A stretch of DNA of 64,000 nucleotides from Betaproteobacteria bacterium (GTDB taxonomy: Bacteria > Pseudomonadota > Gammaproteobacteria > Burkholderiales > Usitatibacteraceae). The DNA lies in the NCBI GenBank assembly GCA_016720855.1, contig JADKJU010000002.1, positions 682,001-746,000 of the forward strand, written 5' to 3'. The notes under the pieces were generated by a model. It ran no database searches, was not told the DNA's origin, and saw only the letters and a list, made by a program, of their open reading frames with translations. A program made the translations under genes and the position numbers. Shown here in pieces: positions 23,995-32,952 of this stretch. How positions within the stretch are numbered: the first letter of the stretch is position 1; every line of letters starts with the position of its first letter.

Positions 23995-25231
23995 AGGTTC
24001 CAAGGCGGTCGCCGAGGCGATCGCGCTGTGCCGCCCCGAGGTGATCTGCGCCTATCCGATCTCCCCGCAGACGCACATCGTCGAGGGACTGGGCGAGATG
24101 GTGAAGAAGGGCGAGCTCTCCCCGTGCGAGTTCATCAACGTCGAAAGCGAATTCGCCGCCATGAGCGTGGCCATCGGCGCTTCGGCAGCAGGGGCGCGGG
24201 CCTACACCGCGACGGCAAGCCAGGGACTGCTGTTCATGGCCGAGGCCGTCTTCAACGCCGCGGGAATGGGACTGCCCATCGTGATGACGGTGGCCAACCG
24301 CGCCATCGGCGCGCCCATCAACATCTGGAACGACCACACCGATTCCATGAGCCAGCGCGACTGCGGCTGGATCCAGCTCTTCGCGGAGACGAACCAGGAG
24401 GCGCTCGACCTGCACATCCAGGCCTTTCGCCTCGCCGAGGAGCTGTCCGTCCCGGTCATGGTCTGCATGGACGGCTTCATCCTCACCCACGCCTACGAGC
24501 GAGTGGACATGCCCACGCAGGCGCAGGTGGATGCGTTCCTGCCGCCCTTCGAGCCCAGGCAGGTGCTGGACCCGCAGGAGCCCGTGTCGATGGGTGCCAT
24601 GGTGGGCCCGGAGGCGTTCATGGAGGTGCGCTACCTGGCGCACGTGAAGCAGATGCAGGCCCTCGAGCTGATCCCGAGCTGGGCGGCCGAGTTCCGCAAG
24701 GCGTTCGGCCGCGACTCCGGCGGCCTCATGCACGGGTATCGCATGGAGGACGCCGAAACCGTGGTGGTCGCCCTGGGCTCGGTGCTGGGGACGATCAAGG
24801 ACACCGTCGACGGACTGCGCGAGAAGGGTCACCGGATCGGCGTGCTGGGCATCACGTGCTTCCGCCCGTGGCCGACGGCGGCCATCGGCGAGGCGCTCGC
24901 CAGGGCGAAACGGGTGGTCGTGGTGGAAAAGGCTTTCGGCGTGGGCCTCGGCGGCATCGTCTCGGCCAACGTGCGCACGTCCTGCCCCGGCTCGATGGAC
25001 GAGGTGCACACCGTCATCGCGGGACTGGGCGGCCGGCCGATCACGCGCGAGTCCCTGGCGCGCGTGATCGTGCAGGCCGAGCAGGGCAGCCTCGCCTCGC
25101 TTACCTTCCTCGATCTCAACCAGGCCGCCGTCGATCGTGCGCTCGCGCGCGAGCGCGGGCATCGCCGCACCGGTCCCATTGCCGAGGCGCTGCTTCGGGA
25201 CGTGGGCCTCGTCACCGCGCAGCTTCGCTAG
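23978..25231 (+). CDS. 2-oxoacid:acceptor oxidoreductase, alpha subunit
   Basis: 417 residues. The N-terminal pyrimidine-binding domain has CAYPISPQTHIVEGL (24-38) and the substrate/TPP contact VESEFAAMSVAIGASAAG. The central MTVANRAIGAPINIWNDHTD and a C-terminal Rossmann-like domain (VVVALGSVLGTIKDTVDGL, then GVLGITCFRPWP) complete the family plan. It oxidatively decarboxylates a 2-oxoacid with CoA and passes two single electrons through Fe-S clusters. ATG at 23978 lies inside the gamma gene, so the two are coupled. Confidence 0.93.
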   Translation: MLKQVEGSKAVAEAIALCRPEVICAYPISPQTHIVEGLGEMVKKGELSPCEFINVESEFAAMSVAIGASAAGARAYTATASQGLLFMAEAVFNAAGMGLPIVMTVANRAIGAPINIWNDHTDSMSQRDCGWIQLFAETNQEALDLHIQAFRLAEELSVPVMVCMDGFILTHAYERVDMPTQAQVDAFLPPFEPRQVLDPQEPVSMGAMVGPEAFMEVRYLAHVKQMQALELIPSWAAEFRKAFGRDSGGLMHGYRMEDAETVVVALGSVLGTIKDTVDGLREKGHRIGVLGITCFRPWPTAAIGEALARAKRVVVVEKAFGVGLGGIVSANVRTSCPGSMDEVHTVIAGLGGRPITRESLARVIVQAEQGSLASLTFLDLNQAAVDRALARERGHRRTGPIAEALLRDVGLVTAQLR

Positions 25232-25275
25232 GAACCGGCCGTGGCCGGGGAACGAGCCGCCAGATTGGAAAAGAC

Positions 25276-26274
25276 ATGAGCTTTCAACCGGTCAAGTTCT
25301 ACCAGACGGGAACCTTCACGGTGGGCAACCGCCTGCTTCCCGATGCCGAGCGCTCGGTGCAGTCGACCGTGCGGCGCACCAACTCGCTCAATTCCGGCCA
25401 CCGCGCCTGCCAGGGCTGCGGCGAGGCACTGGGAGCGCGCTACGCCATCGACGCGGCCATGGAGGCCACCGACGGCCAGCTCATCGCGGCCAACGCGACG
25501 GGGTGCCTCGAGGTGTTCTCGACGCCTTACCCGGAGACCTCGTGGCAGATTCCGTGGGTCCACTCGCTTTTCGGAAACACCGCGGCGGTTGCCACCGGCA
25601 TCGCGGCGGCGCTGCGCGTGAAGGGGCGCGCGCAGACGCGCGTGGTCGCGCAGGGCGGCGACGGCGGCACCACCGACATCGGCTTCGGATGCCTCTCCGG
25701 GATGTTCGAGCGCAACGACGACGTGCTCTACATCTGCTACGACAACGGCGGCTACATGAACACCGGCGTGCAGCGTTCGTCGGCCACGCCGCCGGCCGCG
25801 CGCACCGCCACGACGGCCGCAGTGGGCCTCACGCCGGGCAACGTCTTCGGGCAGGGCAAGGACCTGCCGCTCATCGCCATGGCGCACGGCATCCCGTACG
25901 TGGCCACCGCGATCGTGTCGGAACTGCGCGACCTGGAGGCGAAGGTCCGCCGGGCGATGGAATTCCGTGGCGCCCGCTACCTGCACATCCTGGTGCCGTG
26001 CCCGCTGGGCTGGGGGCACGACTCCGCGCTCACCATCCGCATGGCGCGCCTCGCGCACGAGAGCGGCATCTTCCCCGTCTTCGAGGCGGAAAGCGGCGAG
26101 GTGACCGGGGTTTCGAAGATCCGCCACCAGGTGCCGGTCGAGGAGTACCTCAAGCCGCAGAAGCGCTACGCGCACCTCTTCTCGCCCCAGCCGCGCGAGG
26201 ACGTGATCCGCCGCATCCAGGAAAAGGCGGACCGCAACATCCGCAAGTACGGCCTGCTGGAGCAGGGATCATGA
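25276..26274 (+). CDS. 2-oxoacid:acceptor oxidoreductase, beta (TPP) subunit
   Basis: 332 residues. Fe-S ligands CQGCGEALGARYA near 45-57, the TPP motif GGDGGTTDIGFGCLSGMFERND with YDNGGYMNTG downstream, and SSATPPAART in the substrate loop. A further cysteine late in the chain (LVPCPLGWG) may complete the proximal 4Fe-4S cluster. Together with the alpha and gamma subunits it forms the core of a pyruvate:ferredoxin oxidoreductase-type enzyme. Stop overlaps the start of the flavoprotein gene. Confidence 0.93.
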   Translation: MSFQPVKFYQTGTFTVGNRLLPDAERSVQSTVRRTNSLNSGHRACQGCGEALGARYAIDAAMEATDGQLIAANATGCLEVFSTPYPETSWQIPWVHSLFGNTAAVATGIAAALRVKGRAQTRVVAQGGDGGTTDIGFGCLSGMFERNDDVLYICYDNGGYMNTGVQRSSATPPAARTATTAAVGLTPGNVFGQGKDLPLIAMAHGIPYVATAIVSELRDLEAKVRRAMEFRGARYLHILVPCPLGWGHDSALTIRMARLAHESGIFPVFEAESGEVTGVSKIRHQVPVEEYLKPQKRYAHLFSPQPREDVIRRIQEKADRNIRKYGLLEQGS

Positions 26275-27896
26275 GAAAACCCTTCGCCATCACGCTGGAC
26301 CCGGGCTCCAGCCTCGCCAACCACACCGGATCGTGGCGCACCAGTCGCCCGGAGTACCTCGATCGCCTGCCGCCCTGCAACCAGGCCTGCCCTGCGGGCG
26401 AGAACATCCAGGCGTGGCTATTTCACGCCGAATCCGGCGACTACGAGGCCGCCTGGCGCTCCCTCGTGCAGGACAATCCCATGCCCGCGGTCATGGGCCG
26501 CGTGTGCTACCACCCGTGCGAGGGCTCCTGCAACCGCGCGAATCTCGACTCCTCCGTGGGCATCAATTCCGTGGAGCATTTCCTCGGCGACGAGGCGCTC
26601 AAGCGCGGCTGGAAATTCGACCCGCCGGCGGCATCCACCGGCAGGAAGGTGCTCGTGGTCGGGGCCGGTCCCTCGGGGCTCTCGGCGGCGTACCACCTCA
26701 CCCGGCTCGGCCACAAGGTCACGATCCACGAGGCGGGCCCCATGGCGGGCGGCATGATGCGCTTCGGCATCCCCAAGTACCGACTGCCGCGCGACGTGCT
26801 GGACGGCGAGGTGAAGCGGATCCTCGATCTCGGGGTGGAGCTCAAGGTCAACACGAAGGTCGACGATGTCCTCGAGGCGAAGAAGGCCGGCGGCTTCGAC
26901 GCGGTTTTCCTCGCCGTGGGCGCGCACATCGCCAAGCGCGCCTACATCCCCGCGGGAGAGGCGGCCCAGATCATGGACGCCGTGCAGGTGCTGCGCGGCA
27001 TGGAAGGGGAGACCAAGCCCCTGCTGGGCCGGCGCGTGGTCGTCTACGGCGGCGGCAACACGGCCATCGACGTGGCCCGCACCGCCAAGCGCCTGGGCGC
27101 GGAGGAGGCGATGATCGTCTACCGCCGCACGCGCGAGAAGATGCCGGCGCACGACTTCGAGGTGCAGGACGCGCTCGAGGAGGGCGTCCTCATCAAGTGG
27201 CTGTCGACCATCAAGGAGGCGGGCGAGGGCGCGATCACCGTCGAGAAGATGGAGCTCGACGCGAAGGGCGTGCCGCAGCCGACCGGCGTGTTCGAGAAGC
27301 TCGAGGCGGATTCCGTGGTGCTGGCACTCGGCCAGGACGTGGACCTTTCGCTCCTCGACCGCGTGCCGGGCATGGAGATCGCCGATGGCGTGGTGAAGGT
27401 GGGCCCCAACATGATGACAGCGCACCCCGGCATCTTCGCCGGCGGCGACATGGTCCCCGCCGAGCGCACGGTCACGGTGGCGATCGGCCACGGCAAGAAG
27501 GCGGCGCGCCACATCGACGCGTGGCTCAATGACGGCGTCTACCAACCTGCTCCGAAGCATGAGGTCGCGATGTTCGCGAACCTCAACACCTGGTACTACT
27601 CGGATGCGTCGAAGTCGGTTCGCCCGATGCTCGACATGCAGAAGCGCGTGACCTCGTTCGACGAGGTCGTGATGGCGCTGGACGAGTCGAACGCGCTGTT
27701 CGAGGCGCGCCGCTGCCTTTCCTGCGGCAACTGCTTCGAGTGCGACAACTGCTACGGCGTGTGCCCCGACAACGCGGTGGTGAAGCTGGGGCCGGGCAAC
27801 CGCTTCCGCTTCAACTACGACTACTGCAAGGGGTGCGGCATCTGCGCGGCGGAATGCCCTTGCGGGGCGATCCGCATGGTGCCCGAGGAGATCTAG
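26271..27896 (+). CDS. GltD-like NAD(P)/FAD oxidoreductase fused to a ferredoxin domain, electron outlet of the 2-oxoacid oxidoreductase
   Basis: 541 residues. N-terminal Fe-S region (CNQACPAGENIQAW, then CYHPCEGSCNR) as in the small subunit of glutamate synthase; FAD site VVGAGPSGLSAAYHL near 125; NAD(P) site VVVYGGGNTAIDVARTAK near 258; the closing FAD motif GIFAGGDMV. The last about 70 residues form a two-cluster ferredoxin (CLSCGNCFECDNCYGVCP and CKGCGICAAECPCGAI). It would take electrons from the core enzyme and hand them to NAD(P)+ (or run in reverse). In phenylglyoxylate oxidoreductase these are separate subunits; here they are one chain. Overlaps the beta gene (ATGA). Confidence 0.9.
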   Translation: MRKPFAITLDPGSSLANHTGSWRTSRPEYLDRLPPCNQACPAGENIQAWLFHAESGDYEAAWRSLVQDNPMPAVMGRVCYHPCEGSCNRANLDSSVGINSVEHFLGDEALKRGWKFDPPAASTGRKVLVVGAGPSGLSAAYHLTRLGHKVTIHEAGPMAGGMMRFGIPKYRLPRDVLDGEVKRILDLGVELKVNTKVDDVLEAKKAGGFDAVFLAVGAHIAKRAYIPAGEAAQIMDAVQVLRGMEGETKPLLGRRVVVYGGGNTAIDVARTAKRLGAEEAMIVYRRTREKMPAHDFEVQDALEEGVLIKWLSTIKEAGEGAITVEKMELDAKGVPQPTGVFEKLEADSVVLALGQDVDLSLLDRVPGMEIADGVVKVGPNMMTAHPGIFAGGDMVPAERTVTVAIGHGKKAARHIDAWLNDGVYQPAPKHEVAMFANLNTWYYSDASKSVRPMLDMQKRVTSFDEVVMALDESNALFEARRCLSCGNCFECDNCYGVCPDNAVVKLGPGNRFRFNYDYCKGCGICAAECPCGAIRMVPEEI

Positions 27897-27900
27897 CGCT

Positions 27901-27927
27901 TCGCCGGCCCGCGCGTCTGTCCGGCGA
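27901..27927. terminator. Stem-loop between convergent genes
   Basis: TCGCCGG (27901-27907) pairs with CCGGCGA (27921-27927) around a 13-base loop. It lies between two converging stops. No T-run, so it may be a weak or Rho-assisted terminator. Confidence 0.4.
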
Positions 27928-27930
27928 GGG

Positions 27931-28269
27931 TCAGTAGTGCATGCGCGGGGTGACGGGCAGGGGCGCGGTGGAGCGGCAGTAGGCGCGAACCACGGTGCCC
28001 TGCGACTCCAGCATCGCCGTCTCGCCCTCGAGGTAAAGCGTCCAGGCGCCGTCCACGTACTTCTCCTGCGCGGCGCTCTCGGCCTTGCGCAGGTTCACCG
28101 CCGCGCCATCCACGGTCACCACCGCCTGCATTCCGTCGGGGGTGCGCCGGACCAGCATCTCGCGGCCTTCGGCGCACCGGTAGGCGATGTTCTCGGGAAG
28201 GACCGCCATTTCAGGGCCGTAAACGCAGCCGCAGAGCAGGAAGGCGGAAACGAAAGCCGATGCGCGCAT
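27931..28269 (-). CDS. MliC-like lipoprotein (lysozyme-inhibitor fold)
   Basis: 112 residues from the ATG at 28269. A short signal with a lipobox-like LCGC ends at Cys15, so it is probably a lipoprotein. The mature part has YRCAEGREMLVRR, AVVTVDGAAVNL and DGAWTLYLEGETAML, the strand pattern of the MliC/PliC C-type lysozyme inhibitors. A Cys near the C-terminus (RAYCRST) can pair with the one in YRC. Alone on the minus strand, between the oxidoreductase operon and the STAS gene. Confidence 0.72.
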   Translation of the reverse strand: MRASAFVSAFLLCGCVYGPEMAVLPENIAYRCAEGREMLVRRTPDGMQAVVTVDGAAVNLRKAESAAQEKYVDGAWTLYLEGETAMLESQGTVVRAYCRSTAPLPVTPRMHY

Positions 28270-28406
28270 GACGTGGGATCCGGGAAGGAATGCCGGATCA
28301 TATCCCGGGACCGGTTGCCGGGCCCGGCGCCCCCCGCAACCGGCTGCTTGCCGTTCCCCCGTGCCTCCCCGACAATGGGTGTCCGTCCCGCCCCAAAACC
28401 AGAAAA

Positions 28407-28781
28407 ATGGCTCTCCCGGCACGCACATACGCGAACGCGCTCGTCCTGGGGGTGGCCGGCAGGCTCGACCAGGACAACTGCGAGGCCTTCCGTGCCGACC
28501 TCATGGTGCAAGTCGAGCGATCTGCCCATGACGGAGGCGCGGTCATCCTCGACCTCTCCAGCCTGGAGTACGTCTCGAGCGCAGGGTTGCGCTGCTTCAT
28601 GCTGGCCTCGCGCCAGGCGAAAGCGCAACACGGCCGGATCTTCGTCGCCGCCCTTCAGCCGATGGTGGCCGAGATCTTCGAGATCAGCCACTTCAACATG
28701 GTCTTCCAGGTCTTTCCCACGGTCCGCGAGGCGCTCGCGGCCGCTTCCAACGAGGCCGCGGCGGCCTTCGACCAGGCCTGA
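28407..28781 (+). CDS. STAS-domain anti-sigma factor antagonist
   Basis: 124 residues from ATG 28407. A full STAS fold: GRLDQDNCEAFRADL, then VILDLSSLEYVSSAGLRCFMLA with the phosphorylatable serine at 57/58, and RIFVAALQPMVAEIFEIS. SpoIIAA-like proteins bind an RsbW-type kinase when unphosphorylated. A PP2C phosphatase (29759) and an RsbW-like ATPase (32953) close by complete a partner-switching set. Nineteen bases before the MBL-fold gene. Confidence 0.9.
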   Translation: MALPARTYANALVLGVAGRLDQDNCEAFRADLMVQVERSAHDGGAVILDLSSLEYVSSAGLRCFMLASRQAKAQHGRIFVAALQPMVAEIFEISHFNMVFQVFPTVREALAAASNEAAAAFDQA

Positions 28782-28799
28782 CCCCGGGTCAGGGACAAC

Positions 28800-29762
28800 A
28801 TGTCGATGCGCATCCGATTCTGGGGTACCCGCGGCTCGATCCCGGTGGCCCTCACCTCGTTCGACATCCGCGACAAGCTCGCGCGAGCCCTCGTGGAGGC
28901 CTCCGGGCGCACCTTTGCCACCTTCGAGGAGGCGCACGCCTACGCCTCGACCGAGCTGGATTTCTCGCTGACGCACACCTTCGGCGGGCACACCCCGTGC
29001 GTGGAGCTGGACCTGGGCGCAGACGAGTACTTCGTCTGCGACATGGGCAGCGGCGCGCGTCCCTTCGGCGTGCACGTGCTCGCGAAACAGGCGCGGCGCC
29101 CGGCCACCGTGAACGTGTTCATGTCGCACGTGCACTGGGACCACATCATGGGCTTTCCCTTCTTCGGCCCGGCCTACGTGCCCGGCACGAAGATCCGCAT
29201 CCACAGCTGCCACGACGTTTGCGAGCAGGCATTCCGCCTGCAGCAGGCCGCACCGTGCTTCCCCGTGGATTTCTCCCAGCTCTCCGCCTCGATAGAGTTC
29301 GTGAAGCTCGTGCCCGACCAGCCCACCGACGTTTCGGGCCTCACCGTGACGCCGCACCTGCAGCTGCACTCGGGGGATTCCTACGGCTACCGGTTCGAGA
29401 AGAACGGCAAGACCGTCATCTACTCGACGGACTCGGAGCACAAGCTCGAGAACCGCGCCGAGGCCGAGGGGTTCGCGGCCTTCTTCCGGGATGCGGACGT
29501 AGTGATCTTCGATGCGATGTACGCGCTGGCGGACGCGATCAGCGTGAAGGCCGACTGGGGGCATTCGAGCAACATCGTGGGCGTGGAGCTTTGCCAGATG
29601 GCGCGCGCGCGCCACCTCGTCCTCTTCCACCACGAACCGGCCAATGACGATGCGACGCTCGAGGGCCTGCTCAGGGAGGCGCGCCGCTTCGAGGAGCTCA
29701 CGCGTTCCGGCGAGCCGCTGAAGGTCTCCGCCGCCTACGACGGACTGGAGATCGACCCCTGA
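28800..29762 (+). CDS. MBL-fold metallo-hydrolase
   Basis: 320 residues. N-terminal RIRFWGTRGSIPV and GGHTPCVEL as in the RNase Z/cyclic phosphodiesterase-like branch, then the metal motif SHVHWDHIMGFPF (HxHxDH). Further candidate ligands are Asp in YSTDSEHK and the late GHSSN and HHEP. It is cytoplasmic. Close homologues often lie with STAS and CHASE2 genes, suggesting hydrolysis of a signal nucleotide or RNA end, but the substrate is not known. The next gene begins at its stop. Confidence 0.87.
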   Translation: MSMRIRFWGTRGSIPVALTSFDIRDKLARALVEASGRTFATFEEAHAYASTELDFSLTHTFGGHTPCVELDLGADEYFVCDMGSGARPFGVHVLAKQARRPATVNVFMSHVHWDHIMGFPFFGPAYVPGTKIRIHSCHDVCEQAFRLQQAAPCFPVDFSQLSASIEFVKLVPDQPTDVSGLTVTPHLQLHSGDSYGYRFEKNGKTVIYSTDSEHKLENRAEAEGFAAFFRDADVVIFDAMYALADAISVKADWGHSSNIVGVELCQMARARHLVLFHHEPANDDATLEGLLREARRFEELTRSGEPLKVSAAYDGLEIDP

Positions 29763-31825
29763 ACGCTTCGGGGGCGTTTCGCGTCGCGGCGCTCGCCCTT
29801 CTTGCGGCGTTCTCCTTCCTGCTCGCGACGTCCCCGCCTCCGGTGGAGCGGATGCGGGGCCTTGTCTTCGACGCCTACCAGCGCGCGATGCCGCGCGAGC
29901 GCCGGGCCGACCTGGTGCACGTCGTGGTGATCGACGATCGCGCGCTCGCCGCGTATGGCCAGTGGCCCTGGCCGCGCAGCCGCGTGGCGGAACTCGTCTC
30001 CCGGATCGCCGATGCGAAGCCGCTCGCCATCGGGATGGACATCTTCTTCCCGGAACCGGATCGCCATTCGCCGGCGGTGATCGCGCGCAGCATCGGGCAG
30101 ACGTCGCCCGAGATTGCCGAATGGCTGCAGCGCATGCCCTCCACCGACAAGGCGCTCGGCGACGCGCTTCGCAAGGCCCCGTCCGTGCTCGGCGTGGCGG
30201 GGCTGGGCGATCCGGACCCACGCTACGCCGGCGCGCCGCAGGGCCCGGCCGTGCGCTACCTCGATGGTGCGGGAGAGTCGATCCGCCGCTACGCGGGCCA
30301 CCTGCGCAACATCCCCGAGATCGACGAAGGCGCGGCCAGCCACGGGCTTATCAGCGTGGACTTCGAGGGGGGCGTGGCGCGCCGCCTGCAGCTCGTCGCG
30401 CGCTTCGACGCGTCCACGGTGCCCGCGATGGTGGTCGAGATGATCCGCGTCGCGCTGGACCGGCCGCTCACCATCGCGCCGCTGTGGGGCGGGCGGATCG
30501 AGATGCGCTTCGGGGACTATGCGGTGCCGGTGCAGGTAGACGGGAGCGCGTTCCTGCACTATGGGCACTCCGATCCCGGCCGGTTCATTCCCGCCTCGGA
30601 TGTCCTTTCCGGGAAGTTCGATATCTCGCAACTCGGGGGCCAACTCGTCATCGTGGGGTTCACCGGGCTGGGCCTGCAGGACCTCGTCGCCACGCCGCTG
30701 GGCGAAACGGTCTTCGGCGTGGAGAACCACGCGCAGCTCGCGGAGACGATCCTCGAGGGCCGGTTCCTCAGCCGCATCGGGCTCGCGCCCCGCGTCGAGG
30801 CCGCGCTTCTCGTGGCGTTCGGCCTGGGCATCTTCATCCTCGTGCCGCGATCGAGTTCCCTCAGGGCAACCGCCTTCGTGGGGCTCGGCATCGCAGTGCT
30901 CTTCGCGGCCGGAATCGTCGCGTTCCGCTACGCGGGCCTCCTGTTCGATCCGGTGGGGCCCGCATTCGGCGCGATCCTGGTCTTCGGCGCCATCCAGGCC
31001 GGCTCGCTCGCGGAGGCCCAGCGCCAGCGCCAGCAGCTTCGCGAACAGGCGGCGCGAATGGCAGGCGAGCTCGACGCCGCCAAGCGCATCCAGATGGGAT
31101 TGCTGCCCGACCCGAGGGAAGTCTTCGCCGCCGATCGTCGCGTCGACGTCGCGGCGCTCCTGGAGCCCGCGCGCACGGTGGGCGGCGACTTCTACGACTG
31201 TTTCATGCTCGATGACCGGCGGCTGTTCTTCCTCGTCGCCGACGTCTCGGGCAAGGGGCTGCCCGCTTCGCTCTTCATGGCGTCCGTGAAGTCGATCCTG
31301 AAGAGCTCGGCGCTCACGGTGCAGGGTTCCGTGGGCGGCATCCTCGTTCGGGCGCAGGACGAGATCCATCGCGAGAATCCGGAGTCACTCTTCGTGACCA
31401 CTCTCGCGGGCGTGCTGGACCTGGAAACGGGCCAGCTCGAGTACGCCAATGCCGGGCACGAGCCGGCGTGGTCGCACCAGCCTCGCGGCCTGCCCGAGCG
31501 GCTCGATGCCTCGGGAGGGCCGCCGCTATGCGTGCTCGACACCTACAGCTATCCCACGACGCGGCGAACGCTCATGCCGGGCGAATGGTTGCTCGCTCTC
31601 TCGGACGGGGCCACGGAGGCCATGAACCCCGCGAAGGAGTTCTTCGGCTCGGAGCGGCTGCGCACGTCGCTGGCGTGGCTGGGCGACGAGACGGACGCGC
31701 TGGCGATCGTGAGGCGGGTGCGCGACGACGTGCGGCGATTCTCGGGAGCGGCGGAACCCGCAGACGATCTGACGCTCTTCGCGATCCGCTGGGTCGGACC
31801 CGAAGGCTCCCTCAACGGACGCTGA
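29759..31825 (+). CDS. CHASE2 sensor - PP2C (SpoIIE-type) phosphatase
   Basis: 688 residues if read from CTG 29759 (overlapping the previous TGA, with GGAG eight bases before). GTG 29834 and ATG 29843 are the first conventional starts, but they would cut off the first membrane helix (VAALALLAAFSFLLA), which CHASE2 proteins need. CHASE2 periplasmic domain about 40-320 (VVIDDRALAAYGQWPWPRS), three membrane helices about 340-415, a short coiled linker, then the PP2C domain with GGDFYDCF, ADVSGKGLPASLFMA and LSDGATEA. It should dephosphorylate the STAS antagonist when its sensor is triggered. Confidence 0.85.
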   Translation: MNASGAFRVAALALLAAFSFLLATSPPPVERMRGLVFDAYQRAMPRERRADLVHVVVIDDRALAAYGQWPWPRSRVAELVSRIADAKPLAIGMDIFFPEPDRHSPAVIARSIGQTSPEIAEWLQRMPSTDKALGDALRKAPSVLGVAGLGDPDPRYAGAPQGPAVRYLDGAGESIRRYAGHLRNIPEIDEGAASHGLISVDFEGGVARRLQLVARFDASTVPAMVVEMIRVALDRPLTIAPLWGGRIEMRFGDYAVPVQVDGSAFLHYGHSDPGRFIPASDVLSGKFDISQLGGQLVIVGFTGLGLQDLVATPLGETVFGVENHAQLAETILEGRFLSRIGLAPRVEAALLVAFGLGIFILVPRSSSLRATAFVGLGIAVLFAAGIVAFRYAGLLFDPVGPAFGAILVFGAIQAGSLAEAQRQRQQLREQAARMAGELDAAKRIQMGLLPDPREVFAADRRVDVAALLEPARTVGGDFYDCFMLDDRRLFFLVADVSGKGLPASLFMASVKSILKSSALTVQGSVGGILVRAQDEIHRENPESLFVTTLAGVLDLETGQLEYANAGHEPAWSHQPRGLPERLDASGGPPLCVLDTYSYPTTRRTLMPGEWLLALSDGATEAMNPAKEFFGSERLRTSLAWLGDETDALAIVRRVRDDVRRFSGAAEPADDLTLFAIRWVGPEGSLNGR

Positions 31826-32414
31826 TCTCCACGCGGCGGTTGCGCGGCTCGGAGACGTTTTCATCCGTGACCACCAGGAGCTCGCGCTTGCCGCGCCCGG
31901 CGGCCTGGATGCGCTCGGATGCGATGCCGAGGGCGACCATCATTTCACGCAAGCGCTCGGCCCGGGCGAGCGAGAGCTTGTCGTTGAACGCGAGGTTGCC
32001 CACGGTGTCGGTGTGGCCGATGACGACGATGTCGGGCGCCGGGCGGCGCTTCAACTCGGCGAAGACCTTTTCCAGCTCCACGCGCGAGGCGGGCGTGAGT
32101 TCGTCCTTGCCTTCGAGGAAATAAAGCACGAAGGTCGCCGGGCGGCCCGGCAGCGCCTCGATCGTCGCGCCGAAGGTGCGATTGACTTCCTCTGCGGAGA
32201 GCGTGGCAGTTTCGGCGAGACCGTTCGACCCGACGCGGCTCGCGGAATAGGCCCGGTCCAGCACCTGCTCCGTCGCGCCCGTGCGCACCACGATCGAGCC
32301 GACGTGGCCCGAGGGGCCGGGGATCACGGCGAAGAGTTCGGGGGCAACCGGCCTCGGCGGAGCACTCGCGCATCCCGCAGCGGCGAGCAGGAGAAGAACG
32401 GCCGCGAGGCGCAT
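31812..32414 (-). CDS. OmpA-family peptidoglycan-binding lipoprotein
   Basis: 200 residues. Lipobox LLLLAAAGC with Cys15, a linker domain of about 80 residues, and the OmpA C-terminal domain: VLYFLEGKDELTP, IVVIGHTDTVGN, and LARAERLREMMVALGI with the Asp/Arg pair that holds peptidoglycan. It would anchor the outer membrane to the wall. It is followed by no other gene on its strand before the convergent phosphatase, overlapping it by 14 bases, and lies downstream of the FecR gene. Confidence 0.9.
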   Translation of the reverse strand: MRLAAVLLLLAAAGCASAPPRPVAPELFAVIPGPSGHVGSIVVRTGATEQVLDRAYSASRVGSNGLAETATLSAEEVNRTFGATIEALPGRPATFVLYFLEGKDELTPASRVELEKVFAELKRRPAPDIVVIGHTDTVGNLAFNDKLSLARAERLREMMVALGIASERIQAAGRGKRELLVVTDENVSEPRNRRVEISVR

Positions 32415-32428
32415 GAATCCTTCGGGGC

Positions 32429-32887
32429 TCAGCGCGCGGCGACGGGCGCGGCGGGCGGTTCGTCCACCTGGACCACGAATTCCGTGCCGCGCACGGCCAT
32501 GACCGAGGAGGGGGTACGGATCTTCATCGATTCAGGGGACTGCTTGACCATCTTGCCCGACACGGCGGCCAGCTTGCCCTTGCGCAGCGACCCCTCGAAC
32601 TCGCCCGCATAGGTGGTGGTGTCGAAGCTGTACTTGTCGATGGCGAAGACGCTGTTGGGACCCACCGAGACGAGGCTGTTGTCGGAAAAGGTCACGCCGG
32701 CAGAGCCGTTGGCGCCCGTGACGAGCACGTCCGAGGAGCGAATCGGCATGCCGACCGTGGCGTCCATGCGCTTGCCCTCGCGCTCGACCTGCACGGCGCC
32801 CTTGGCGACCTTGACCTGGCCGATGTCGGCCGCCAGTGCCGTGGTTGCAAATGCCAGGGTCGAAACGAAGATCCAGGACGTCCGCAT
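32429..32887 (-). CDS. FecR-domain exported protein
   Basis: 152 residues from ATG 32887, supported by AAGGAGG eight bases upstream. Signal peptide about 1-21 (FATTALAAD). The FecR domain covers the rest: GAVQVEREGKRMDATVGMPI, DVLVTGANGSAGVTFSDNS, RTPSSVMAVRGTEFVV. Free FecR domains of this type are periplasmic, often next to OmpA and CHASE2 proteins, and may pass on signals or bind glycan. Operon with the OmpA lipoprotein (14 bases apart). Confidence 0.88.
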   Translation of the reverse strand: MRTSWIFVSTLAFATTALAADIGQVKVAKGAVQVEREGKRMDATVGMPIRSSDVLVTGANGSAGVTFSDNSLVSVGPNSVFAIDKYSFDTTTYAGEFEGSLRKGKLAAVSGKMVKQSPESMKIRTPSSVMAVRGTEFVVQVDEPPAAPVAAR

Positions 32888-32914
32888 GGTCGCCTCCTTG
32901 AGGGTGCGGGTGGA

Positions 32915-32934
32915 GAATGGAACCATTCTATAAT
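32915..32934. promoter_or_regulatory. Divergent promoter with inverted repeat (fecR-type / anti-sigma gene)
   Basis: A perfect inverted repeat GAATGG-AA-CCATTC (32915-32928) directly abuts a consensus -10 box TATAAT (32929-32934) reading right. No good -35 box is present. The repeat lies between the divergent FecR and RsbW-like genes and could be the operator that controls both. Confidence 0.5.
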
Positions 32935-32952
32935 GCCCGAAACGGTGAAACT

